Assembly (NCBI GenBank): GCA_944389015.1 | Contig: CALXKS010000040.1 | Location: 1-32,651, forward strand | DNA from: an uncultured Spirochaetaceae bacterium | Lineage (GTDB): Bacteria > Spirochaetota > Spirochaetia > Sphaerochaetales > Sphaerochaetaceae | DNA length: 32,651 nucleotides | Reading direction: 5' to 3' | Shown: in pieces, positions 23,900 through 31,382 of the stretch | Numbering within the stretch: position 1 is the stretch's first letter | Layout: each line of letters starts with the position of its first letter | The notes under the pieces: model-generated | Seen by the model: the letters and a program-made list of their open reading frames with translations, nothing else | Database searches by the model: none | What the model was told of the DNA's origin: nothing | Made by a program: the position numbers and the translations under genes

Positions 23900-24427
23900 T
23901 CACGAAGGCTGTTTCTTTCCTTCTTCGATTATCCTCATCAGTTCATCGTAGAACTCTTCCGTCGTCTGATAAAGCACCTTGCCGAAAGGCCCTTTGGGGC
24001 TGAATGGCTTTGATGCGATCGTATATTCGAATCTAGTCCCCGATATGACGGCATATACGCGCGAACCCAGGACCTTTCCTTTTTTCTCCCCGTGGAGGTA
24101 TTCCTTTCCGGCATCCTCGAGATCCTCGAATGAGAAGAGCTCCGTATCTCCCCTCATCCCTATTGCGGCTTTGCGTTTCTCGGGATCGGTCACTATGACG
24201 ATTCCCTGTCCTTTGTCATTCATCAGTCTTTTCACCGTTGTGAAGTTCAGTGCTCTTTCCTTCATCAGCTTAAGAAGACTGTCCTCTATCGTTCCCATCT
24301 CCTGATAGTAGCTTGCGGCGGATTTCGCTCTTCTCTTCTTCGAAGTCAGCAGGGCATAGAAATTGAAGATCGTGAATGCGATGAGTATCATCAGCAGTAT
24401 ATACATCAGAAAATCTTTTATATTCAT
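23900..24427 (-). CDS. Small single-helix membrane protein, unknown
   Basis: I do not recognise a family. This 175-residue protein has one N-terminal membrane helix (about 7-29, MYILLMILIAFTIFNFYALL) and then a basic stretch KKRRAKSAASYY, so the rest is probably cytoplasmic. The soluble part has IVIVTDPEKRKAAIGMRGDTELFSFEDLEDAGKEYL and a C-terminal VYAVISGTRFEYTIASKPF. These resemble a small PH-like or beta-rich sensor domain, without firm support. It is divergent from the sigma-54 activator, with its -35 box directly next to the other's. The ATG lies six bases after TATCAT, so the mRNA is probably leaderless. Confidence 0.6.
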   Translation of the reverse strand: MNIKDFLMYILLMILIAFTIFNFYALLTSKKRRAKSAASYYQEMGTIEDSLLKLMKERALNFTTVKRLMNDKGQGIVIVTDPEKRKAAIGMRGDTELFSFEDLEDAGKEYLHGEKKGKVLGSRVYAVISGTRFEYTIASKPFSPKGPFGKVLYQTTEEFYDELMRIIEEGKKQPS

Positions 24428-24433
24428 GCTCTA

Positions 24434-24462
24434 ATGATAGCAGGGTTGTATCACCGACACAA
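24434..24462 (-). promoter_or_regulatory. Leaderless promoter of the small membrane protein
   Basis: On the minus strand TTGTGT (24457-24462), a 17-base spacer and TATCAT (24434-24439), then six bases (TAGAGC) to the ATG at 24427. Confidence 0.65.
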
Positions 24463-24491
24463 TTGCACGCATCAGCCAGCTAAATTATAAT
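24463..24491 (+). promoter_or_regulatory. Leaderless promoter of the sigma-54 activator
   Basis: TTGCAC (24463-24468), a 17-base spacer and a perfect TATAAT (24486-24491), then six bases to the ATG at 24498. Its -35 directly abuts the -35 of the divergent promoter. Confidence 0.75.
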
Positions 24492-24497
24492 CAAGGA

Positions 24498-26399
24498 ATG
24501 ATCAGGGTTTTGGTTATCATTCCATATGAGGATCTTATACCGGAATGCGAGGCGATGATTGATGCTGTCAGGACAGAAGGCATCAGCTTCTCCACTGCAT
24601 GTCTTTACGGTACCGATTCGGATCTTCTTGATAAGCTGCGCTCGTTCGACATAATCGTTGCCAGAGGAATGACATGCCGCGCCCTGCGCCATATGCATCC
24701 CGATATCCACATCGTTGAGATCATGATGACGGGTTCCGATATCCTTGATGCTCTCTGCATTGTACAGAAGGAATATGGGAAGAATGCGAAGATTGGTGTC
24801 ATCCTTTCGACGGAGGATAGCTTTTCATTTGAATCCCTGAGGATGCTTACAGGCATGGATATCCTGATGGAAATTGCCAATGATGAGGATGAACTGGCCT
24901 CTGTAATCAGGAAATTCGAGGAGCAGGGGGTATCCGTCTTCGTCGGAGGAATGACTCTGAGTGCCTATGCCGGCAAGCATTCAATGAACTATGTGCCGCT
25001 CAGAACTGGGCATGATACGATGGAGAAGGCCATTTCAGATGCTGCCCTGACCGCAAAGTCGCTTGACAGGGAAAGAATGAGATCGGATCTCCTGAAGAAA
25101 GCCATAGACAGCTTTCCATACTGTGTGCTTGCAGTAGGCCCCGATCGTGTGGTCATGCTCGCCAATGGTCTGGCAGAGAAGCTTTTCTCCGGCCGGGATA
25201 TAGTCGGGAAATCCATAGATCTTATCTATCCCGCTGCCCTATTCGATATGGCTCAGGAAGGAAGGATGACGGAGATAGTCCAAACCATAAACGGTCAGGA
25301 GATGTATGTCCAGCAGCAGATAATCGGAGACAGCGGAACCGTCCTGATAACCATGCAGAAGCTCACCAGCTTCTATGAGACCGGAGGGAAGATCCTTCAG
25401 TCGAATCTCAAGGAGAAAGGGCTGATAGCCAGATACCATTTCTCTGATATCATCGCAGATTCAATCAGCATGAGGCAGCTTATCGCAAAAGCTATGCGAT
25501 ACGCCCAGGCCGATGGCAATGTGCTCGTGACCGGAGAGACCGGTACCGGCAAGGAGCTGTTTGTGCAGTCGATGCATAATGCCAGCCAGCGTGCTTCCGG
25601 GCCTTTTGTCGCAGTGAACTGCGCAGCCCTTTCCGGAGAGCTTCTGGAATCAGAGCTTTTCGGATATGCGGAGGGCGCTTTCACCGGTGCAAGGAAAGGC
25701 GGAAAGATAGGTCTTTTCGAGCTTGCCCATCATGGTACGATATTCCTTGATGAGATAGGGGAGATGCCGATACAGCTTCAGGCAAAGCTTCTGAGGGTTC
25801 TGCAGGAGAGGCAGATAATGCGCGTTGGAGGCGATGATGTCATACCTGTCGATGTCCGTGTTATGTGCGCGACCAATCAGAATATTCCGGAGCTGATCGA
25901 TAAAGGTCTTTTCAGAAGAGATCTTTATTATAGGATCAATCTGCTGATGATATATATCCCTCCTCTCAGGGAAAGGGGAAATGATATAGGTCTTCTGTTC
26001 CGCCATTTCGTGAACCTTTATGCTGAGCGCATGTCCATAATGCCGCCTCCCGTTGACAATGCCGCCATATCGGAGCTTCAGAGATACAAGTGGCAGGGAA
26101 ACATAAGAGAGCTTAGGAATGTGGCTGAGCGGATTGTCGTCCTTAACGGACATGACAGGATAACAGCCCAGAGCATAAGGAATATAGATATACCTGATAG
26201 TGAGTTCCTTGTCCCCGCCTCTTCATCTTTCCAGCCTGATATAGTCCATAAATGGAAGCGGGGTGGTGATACAGCGGAGCTTTATGATGAATATATATCA
26301 TCGGGGCTCTCCCTTTCGGATTTTGCTCAGCATATGGGAATTTCCAGGACAACATTGTGGCGTCGTTTCAAATCTCTTCCCGGGAACACTGTGGACTGA
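24498..26399 (+). CDS. PrpR-type sigma-54-dependent activator
   Basis: This 633-residue regulator has four parts. Residues ~1-180 form a PrpR_N-like ligand domain (VLVIIPYEDLIPECEAMIDAV...IVARGMTCRALRHM...VFVGGMTLSAYA). Residues ~195-300 are a PAS-like domain (SFPYCVLAVGPDRVVMLANGLAEKLFSGRDIVGKS). The AAA+ domain has Walker A GETGTGKE (346-353), the sigma-54 contact loop GAFTGA (393-398) and IFLDEIGEMP. A Fis-type helix-turn-helix closes it (LSDFAQHMGISRTTLWRRFKSL). It should activate the -24/-12 promoter of the pdxA2-tct operon that follows. PrpR_N domains sense small organic acids. The AAGGA next to the ATG is too close to serve as a ribosome site. Confidence 0.93.
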   Translation: MIRVLVIIPYEDLIPECEAMIDAVRTEGISFSTACLYGTDSDLLDKLRSFDIIVARGMTCRALRHMHPDIHIVEIMMTGSDILDALCIVQKEYGKNAKIGVILSTEDSFSFESLRMLTGMDILMEIANDEDELASVIRKFEEQGVSVFVGGMTLSAYAGKHSMNYVPLRTGHDTMEKAISDAALTAKSLDRERMRSDLLKKAIDSFPYCVLAVGPDRVVMLANGLAEKLFSGRDIVGKSIDLIYPAALFDMAQEGRMTEIVQTINGQEMYVQQQIIGDSGTVLITMQKLTSFYETGGKILQSNLKEKGLIARYHFSDIIADSISMRQLIAKAMRYAQADGNVLVTGETGTGKELFVQSMHNASQRASGPFVAVNCAALSGELLESELFGYAEGAFTGARKGGKIGLFELAHHGTIFLDEIGEMPIQLQAKLLRVLQERQIMRVGGDDVIPVDVRVMCATNQNIPELIDKGLFRRDLYYRINLLMIYIPPLRERGNDIGLLFRHFVNLYAERMSIMPPPVDNAAISELQRYKWQGNIRELRNVAERIVVLNGHDRITAQSIRNIDIPDSEFLVPASSSFQPDIVHKWKRGGDTAELYDEYISSGLSLSDFAQHMGISRTTLWRRFKSLPGNTVD

Positions 26400-26414
26400 A
26401 ATCAGATGTTTTGC

Positions 26415-26470
26415 TGTTTCAAATGAAACAAAATGAATCGTATAATGTTAAAAATGAAACAAATGAAACA
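26415..26470. promoter_or_regulatory. Paired upstream activator sites for the PrpR-type regulator
   Basis: Site 1, TGTTTCAAATGAAACA (26415-26430), is a perfect palindrome with 7-base arms around AA. Site 2, TGTTAAAAATGAAACA (26446-26461), has the same layout with two mismatches in the left arm. They are 31 bases apart, about three helical turns, so dimers would bind the same face. A third half-site TGAAACA is at 26464-26470. They lie about 140-200 bases upstream of the -24/-12 promoter, the expected enhancer position. Confidence 0.8.
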
Positions 26471-26594
26471 TTTAGAACACTGATGCTGTTCCATTTTCAA
26501 TTTTGAACTTTATTTTAATGTTAAATTTCTATTTTCTTCTATAGAAAGATTATATCAATATTAAAAGTCAATCTTTGCGTAAATTCTGGTTTTC

Positions 26595-26611
26595 TTGGCA
26601 TGCTCTATGCT
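26595..26611 (+). promoter_or_regulatory. Sigma-54 (-24/-12) promoter of the pdxA2-tct operon
   Basis: TTGGCATGCTCTATGCT matches TTGGCACG-N4-TTGCT closely. The invariant GG (26597-26598) and GC (26609-26610) are separated by exactly ten bases. Transcription would begin near 26622, close to the ribosome site AAAGGAGG (26624-26631), so the leader is short. Confidence 0.88.
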
Positions 26612-26639
26612 AAAATGTTCGCAAAAGGAGGACATCTTT

Positions 26640-27656
26640 ATGATGGAAAGAAAGCCAGTTCTCGGCATTCTGCTCGGAGATGGAGCAGGTGTTGGCCCGG
26701 AAATTATCGCTAAACTCACTGTAAATCGTTTCTTTGATGACTATTGTCGCCCTGTTCTTATTGGAGACAGGAGAATCCTCAACCGCGCACTCGAGGGAGT
26801 CGGTGGAAAGATCGAGGTCAAGGAGATCAATGATATCTCTGAGGCAACCTGGGATGGCGGCGTTTATCCTATGTTCAATAGAAACAACCTCTCTCCTGAA
26901 GAAGCTCCTATCGGAAAGCTTACGATCGAGTCAGGACGTGCGAATCTCGATATGCTTACATTCGCAGTCAAGCTCTACAAGGAGAAGGCTATCGAGGGAT
27001 TCTGCTTCGGACCGCTCAACAAGGCCGGAATGAAGGAAGCTGGATGCCCATATGAGTCAGAGCACCATCTTCTTGCACATGAGTTCAACCATACAGCTCC
27101 TTTCGGAGAGATCAATGTAGTAGGTGATCTCTGGACTACAAGAACAACAAGCCATATTCCTATCAAGGAAGTAAGCGATCATATCACAGTCGATTCGATC
27201 ATGAGAGCTATCACGCTTGCGAATGTATCGCTCAAGAACAGCGGTATCGCAAAGCCAAGGCTCGCTATCGCAGCTCTCAACCCGCATGCAGGCGAGAACG
27301 GACTCTGCGGACGTGAGGAGATCGATGTCATCAAGCCGGCAATCGAGAAGGCCCAGAGCCAGGGAATCGATGCCCAGGGACCATTCCCTTCGGATATCCT
27401 CTTCATCAGAGCATTCAAGGGTGAGTTCGATGCTGCTGTCACAATGTATCATGATCAGGGACAGATCGCTCTCAAGCTCAAGGGCTTCGAGCAGGGCATC
27501 ACAATCGCGGGAGGACTTCCTGCTCCAATCGTAACTTGTGCTCATGGCACTGCATATGACATCGCAGGCAAGGGCATTGTTAAAACAAGTGCGTTCGAGA
27601 ACGCAGTAAAGATGGCAAGCCGCATGGCAGCTCATCTTTATCAGGAGGCAAAATGA
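26640..27656 (+). CDS. pdxA2: PdxA2-like 4-phospho-hydroxyacid dehydrogenase
   Basis: This 338-residue protein belongs to the PdxA/PdxA2 family: GILLGDGAGVGPEIIAK at the start, FGPLNKAGMKEAG, metal-ligand histidines H172 (TTSHIPI), H216 (NPHAGENG) and H271 (MYHDQGQIALK), and GGLPAPIVTCAHGTAYDIAGKG. PdxA2 members oxidise and decarboxylate 4-phosphorylated four-carbon acids such as 4-phospho-threonate or -erythronate, unlike PdxA of vitamin B6 synthesis. Its place ahead of tctBAC supports the catabolic role. The start is ATG 26640 (or 26643), with AAAGGAGG eight bases upstream; codons before it belong to the promoter. No DUF1537 kinase is seen nearby. Confidence 0.9.
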   Translation: MMERKPVLGILLGDGAGVGPEIIAKLTVNRFFDDYCRPVLIGDRRILNRALEGVGGKIEVKEINDISEATWDGGVYPMFNRNNLSPEEAPIGKLTIESGRANLDMLTFAVKLYKEKAIEGFCFGPLNKAGMKEAGCPYESEHHLLAHEFNHTAPFGEINVVGDLWTTRTTSHIPIKEVSDHITVDSIMRAITLANVSLKNSGIAKPRLAIAALNPHAGENGLCGREEIDVIKPAIEKAQSQGIDAQGPFPSDILFIRAFKGEFDAAVTMYHDQGQIALKLKGFEQGITIAGGLPAPIVTCAHGTAYDIAGKGIVKTSAFENAVKMASRMAAHLYQEAK

Positions 27657-28126
27657 ACGGAAAAAAGACTGTGAAGCTCCCGACCCAGCAGATCCTGCCT
27701 ATTATCGGCTTCATCGTTGGTCTGGTCTTCTTCATGATCGGAATGGGTGATTTCGGATTCTGGAATCATAACACCCATACTCCGACCGAGGGATTCTTCC
27801 CAATCATCATCGCTGTAGGTCTCATGATTTTCAGCGTTATGGCATTTCTCCAGAGTCTCAAGAAGAAGGGAGAGGAGTACAAAGCGCTCAACTGGTATGT
27901 CCCGCTTGGATTCGTAGGACTTATTGTTGGTGTATTCGTAATCGGAACAGTACCTGCAGTCATCGTGTTTGAGATACTCTGGTGCAGATTCTATGAGAAG
28001 ATGAGCTGGAAGACGACAATCATCGCAACTATTTTCTGCCTGATCATCGTCATCCCGATCTTTACCATGTGGCTCCAGATCGATTTCCCGATCGGAATCA
28101 TCGGTAATCTCATCATGGGCTATTGA
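27653..28126 (+). CDS. tctB: Tripartite tricarboxylate transporter small subunit TctB (operon 2)
   Basis: This 157-residue protein has four predicted membrane segments, with the TctB pattern GLVFFMIGMGDFGFWNHNTHTPTEGFFPIIIAVGLMIFSVMAFLQSL in the first half and FEILWCRFYEKMSWKTTIIATIFCLIIVIPIFTMWLQIDFPIGI in the second. It is the small membrane subunit of the transporter. Overlaps pdxA2 by four bases (ATGA) and precedes tctA by 16 bases with GGAGG in between. Confidence 0.88.
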   Translation: MNGKKTVKLPTQQILPIIGFIVGLVFFMIGMGDFGFWNHNTHTPTEGFFPIIIAVGLMIFSVMAFLQSLKKKGEEYKALNWYVPLGFVGLIVGVFVIGTVPAVIVFEILWCRFYEKMSWKTTIIATIFCLIIVIPIFTMWLQIDFPIGIIGNLIMGY

Positions 28127-28142
28127 GGAAGGAGGTTTAGCT

Positions 28143-29666
28143 ATGGAAAATTTCGCTTGGCTTTTTCATGGTTTCGGAGTTGTATTCTCACTCCAGAATC
28201 TCGGTGCTTGTCTCCTTGGATCAATCCTTGGTCTTATCGTAGGCGCTATGCCTGGCATCGGCTCTCTCGCTGGTGTTGCGCTCCTGCTGCCTCTTACATA
28301 TAAGTTCGACCCGACCACGGCTATCATCATGCTCGGAGCTCTCTACTACTCCAACATGTATGGCGGTGCATTCTCGGCTATCCTTCTCAACATCCCTGGC
28401 GACTCGCCGGCTGTTCTCACAGCTGTTGACGGATACCCGATGGCTACAGTCAAGAAGCGTCCTGGCCAGGCATTGATGACAGCTAACGCATCATCATGTA
28501 TCGGTGGTATCATCGGTATGCTCATCCTGGTTATCCTTGGGCCAGCTCTTGCAGAGCTCGGACTCAAGTTCGGACCGGCAGAGATGACTGTTCTTCTCCT
28601 CGTTGCTATGACAAGTATCGGATGGCTTGTCGGTGGAAATCCTGTACAGGGTCTTCTCCTCTCGTTCATCGGTATCCTCATCGCATCGATCGGTATGGAT
28701 GTTCAGACAGGACGCCCACGCTTCGACTTCGGTAATATCTACCTCCTGGGCGGCGTTGAGTGCATCCCATTCGTTATCGGTACAGTAGGATTCGCTCAGC
28801 TCATGCAGCTCATGGATGAGAAGGACAACAAGGTCAATGCTGTTACAGATAAGCTCACGATCCGTGGATCGATGCTTACAGCTCATGACTGGAAGAGACT
28901 TACTCCTCCTTCAATCAGAGCAGGTGTCATGGGAACATTCGTAGGTGTTCTTCCTGGTGCTGGTGCTACAGCTGCATCCTTCCTCGCATATGCTATGCAG
29001 AAGGCATTCAAGAGCGAAGAGCCTCTTGGAACAGGTGCTATCGAAGGTATTGCTGCATCTGAGTCTGCGAACAACGCTGCTGCTGCAGGAAGCTTCGCTC
29101 CGCTCCTTGCTCTCGGTATCCCGGGATCCGGAACAGGTGCTGTTCTCCTCGGCGGTCTCATGATGTGGGGTCTCAACCCTGGACCACTCCTCTTCACAAA
29201 CGATCCTGATTTCGCATGGGGTCTCATTGCATCGCTCTTTATCTCGAATATCGTAGCGCTTGCCATCTCCCTTGGAATCATCCCGGTTCTTCTCAAGATC
29301 CTCAAGGTTCCTGTAAGAGTCATGATTCCTATCATCATGATCGTATGTTTCGTCGGTGCATATGCATCCACATACTCGATGTTCGGCGTATTCGTCATGC
29401 TCCTCGCTGGTGTCTTCGGATATCTTTTCGAGAAGAATGGCTACTCGACATCCCCAATGCTTCTCGCATTCGTTCTCGCTCCGCTGCTTGAGGACAATAT
29501 GAGAAAGGCATTCATCGGAACTGGCGGAGATATCAGTGAGGTATTCTTCGGAAGCGGAATCGCAATCGTGCTTACAACGGTTCTCATCGTCATCTGCGCA
29601 TTCCCAGTTGTAAGGACAATACTTACCAAGACCGGTGCTTACACACCAAAGAAGAAGTCTGCTTAA
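28143..29666 (+). CDS. tctA: Tripartite tricarboxylate transporter large permease TctA (operon 2)
   Basis: This 507-residue permease with about twelve membrane segments has both TctA signature loops: GLIVGAMPGIGSLAGVALLLP and LLNIPGDSPAVLTAVDGYP in the first half, and GTFVGVLPGAGATAASFLAY and GIAASESANNAAAAGSFAPLL in the second. It transports the acid captured by TctC using an ion gradient. Its codons are strikingly uniform (CTC/CTT Leu, ATC Ile, TTC Phe, GGA/GGT Gly), as in a highly expressed gene. That bias also produces a 326-residue open frame on the opposite strand, which I treat as an artefact. Confidence 0.95.
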   Translation: MENFAWLFHGFGVVFSLQNLGACLLGSILGLIVGAMPGIGSLAGVALLLPLTYKFDPTTAIIMLGALYYSNMYGGAFSAILLNIPGDSPAVLTAVDGYPMATVKKRPGQALMTANASSCIGGIIGMLILVILGPALAELGLKFGPAEMTVLLLVAMTSIGWLVGGNPVQGLLLSFIGILIASIGMDVQTGRPRFDFGNIYLLGGVECIPFVIGTVGFAQLMQLMDEKDNKVNAVTDKLTIRGSMLTAHDWKRLTPPSIRAGVMGTFVGVLPGAGATAASFLAYAMQKAFKSEEPLGTGAIEGIAASESANNAAAAGSFAPLLALGIPGSGTGAVLLGGLMMWGLNPGPLLFTNDPDFAWGLIASLFISNIVALAISLGIIPVLLKILKVPVRVMIPIIMIVCFVGAYASTYSMFGVFVMLLAGVFGYLFEKNGYSTSPMLLAFVLAPLLEDNMRKAFIGTGGDISEVFFGSGIAIVLTTVLIVICAFPVVRTILTKTGAYTPKKKSA

Positions 29667-29679
29667 TAGGAGGACATAA

Positions 29680-30666
29680 ATGAAAAGGAGAATTGCAATT
29701 GTTGCTATGCTCATCGTGGCTATGGCAGTATTCGCAGGAGGCTCAAAGGAGAGCGGTGACGGAACTTTCACACCGTCAAGAGATGTTACCTGGACAGTAA
29801 CTTCAAACCCAGGCGGCGGTTCTGATATCTTCACACAGGAAGCAAAGAACGCAATGTCAACAAACGGCATCAGCGATGCCAACATCGTCATCGACTATGT
29901 AACCGATGGTGGTGGAGAGGTCGGAAGACTGAATGTTTCCAGAATGACCGGTCCAAGAGCTGATCACACTATCCTTACATTCAACTCTGGCGATATCATG
30001 CCGATGCTTGCAAATACAGACAACCGCATCGAGAACTTCACACCGCTGGCAGTCATGGCTGTTGATAAGCAGCTTCTCTTCGCTGGCGATATCACGAAGT
30101 ACCAGTCATGGCAGGAAGTCCTTGACGCTCTTGCAGCTGGTGAGAGAGTTGTCATCGCAGGATCCAAGGGCGACGATATCGAGACATACAATGCTCTCAT
30201 CAAGGAGCTTGGTGTTTCCCAGAGTCAGCTTGCATACACAACAAACGACTCCACATCGACAGCTATCACAGCTCTTCTCGGTGGACACGTTGACCTCGTT
30301 CTCGGCAAGCCTGCTGCAGCTGAGCAGTATGTTCTTGCTGGCCGCATGAAGCCGATCCTCGCTCTCTCCAACGAGAGATTCCCGACCGAGCTTTTCAAGG
30401 ATGCTCCTACACTCGGCGAGTTCGAGGGCTATAACAATGTTGAAGTCCCAGTATGGCGCGGTGTTGTCGGACCTAAGGCTATGAGCGATGCAGCTGCTGA
30501 TTACTGGACAGAGTGCCTGAGACAGGTTTCCGAGACTGAGGATTGGCAGGTTGGCTACATCCAGCGCAATGCTCTTATCTCCCAGTTCATGGACAGACAT
30601 GAAGCTGCTGAGTATATGAAGCAGTATCAGGTCGACTATCTGGCAAAGATCGGCAAGGATGCTTAA
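29680..30666 (+). CDS. tctC: Tripartite tricarboxylate transporter binding protein TctC (operon 2)
   Basis: This 328-residue periplasmic protein has the signal MKRRIAIVAMLIVAMAVFAGGSKESG, again without a lipobox cysteine. The mature part has VTWTVTSNPGGGSDIFTQEAK, the Bug/TctC ligand loop with PGGGSD, and GGHVDLVLGKPAAAEQYV. It delivers the substrate to TctAB. AGGAGG upstream; 13 bases after tctA. Codon use is as biased as in tctA, fitting high expression. A hairpin follows the stop by five bases. Sequence is clearly different from the binding protein of operon 1, so a different acid is likely. Confidence 0.92.
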   Translation: MKRRIAIVAMLIVAMAVFAGGSKESGDGTFTPSRDVTWTVTSNPGGGSDIFTQEAKNAMSTNGISDANIVIDYVTDGGGEVGRLNVSRMTGPRADHTILTFNSGDIMPMLANTDNRIENFTPLAVMAVDKQLLFAGDITKYQSWQEVLDALAAGERVVIAGSKGDDIETYNALIKELGVSQSQLAYTTNDSTSTAITALLGGHVDLVLGKPAAAEQYVLAGRMKPILALSNERFPTELFKDAPTLGEFEGYNNVEVPVWRGVVGPKAMSDAAADYWTECLRQVSETEDWQVGYIQRNALISQFMDRHEAAEYMKQYQVDYLAKIGKDA

Positions 30667-30671
30667 TCATG

Positions 30672-30691
30672 AGAGGGGCTGATGCCCCTCT
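30672..30691 (+). other. Hairpin just after tctC (operon 2)
   Basis: AGAGGGGC and GCCCCTCT form a perfect 8-bp stem with a TGAT loop, followed by only TTCTG. It is more likely an mRNA-stabilising or partial-attenuation hairpin favouring tctC than a full terminator, because GGGAGGAG and the next gene follow at once. Confidence 0.6.
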
Positions 30692-30716
30692 TTCTGAAAA
30701 GGGAGGAGAATTGATC

Positions 30717-31370
30717 ATGAAGAAAATCGCATTGCTGCATACCGTCAAGAGTGTATATGGATCGTTCCAGACCATGCTTGAGAAGGAAATCAAGGATGTT
30801 TCCGTTACCAATATGGTCGATGAGTTCCTTGTCACAAATGCCAGGGAGAAGGGGTACTTCCCTCCTGAGAACAGAAGGAAGCTCTATCTTGATCTCCTGT
30901 CGCTTTCTGCGGGAATGCCCGATGTGATAGCAGTGACATGCTCTTCCCTTACCCCTTTTGCCGAGGAGCTGAGATCATCTTTCGATGTTCCGGTGCTTCT
31001 TATCGATGATCGCATGTGCAGGGATGCTGCAGCAATCGGCGGTAATATCGCAGTGCTTGCAACAGCTCCTACGACTGTTGATCCGACTGTATCAAGAATC
31101 AGGATGGAGGCAGAGAAGCTCGGTGTCTCTCCTGTCATCAAGTCATATCTTGATACTAAAGCGATGGATATGCTCAATCTCGGAGATGTGCAGGGGCATG
31201 ATGCCCGTCTTGCAGCTCTGGCCCGCACCGCAACGGACGCAGATGTCATAGTCCTGGCCCAGGCAAGCATGGCAACTGCTGCCAATCTTGTGAGGGAGGC
31301 TACAGGAAAGAAGGTTCTGACATCTCCAGGAAGCTGCATTGAGGATATCAAGGCTGCTCTGGCGAAATGA
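30717..31370 (+). CDS. Asp/Glu/hydantoin racemase family protein
   Basis: This 217-residue protein has two aspartate-racemase-like halves: IALLHTVKSVYGSFQTMLEKEI with AVTCSSLTPFAEELRSSFDVPVLLID (first catalytic cysteine in VTCSS), and IAVLATAPTTVDPTVSRIRMEAEKLGV with VIVLAQASMA. In the second half the usual cysteine is replaced by A-Q-A-S (about 180), so it may not be a two-cysteine racemase; arylmalonate-decarboxylase or isomerase-like relatives use only one. ATG at 30717 has GGGAGGAG nine bases upstream; a longer frame to 30669 would include the hairpin. It is likely in the pdxA2-tct transcript, acting on the same acid. Confidence 0.8.
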   Translation: MKKIALLHTVKSVYGSFQTMLEKEIKDVSVTNMVDEFLVTNAREKGYFPPENRRKLYLDLLSLSAGMPDVIAVTCSSLTPFAEELRSSFDVPVLLIDDRMCRDAAAIGGNIAVLATAPTTVDPTVSRIRMEAEKLGVSPVIKSYLDTKAMDMLNLGDVQGHDARLAALARTATDADVIVLAQASMATAANLVREATGKKVLTSPGSCIEDIKAALAK

Positions 31371-31382
31371 GAGGAGGAATAT

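Noticed and set aside
28911..29891. 326-residue open frame on the minus strand over tctA/tctC of operon 2
   Set aside because: It mirrors the strong codon bias of the real genes, has low-complexity Asp/Glu/Arg/Ser/Cys-rich sequence and no motif.
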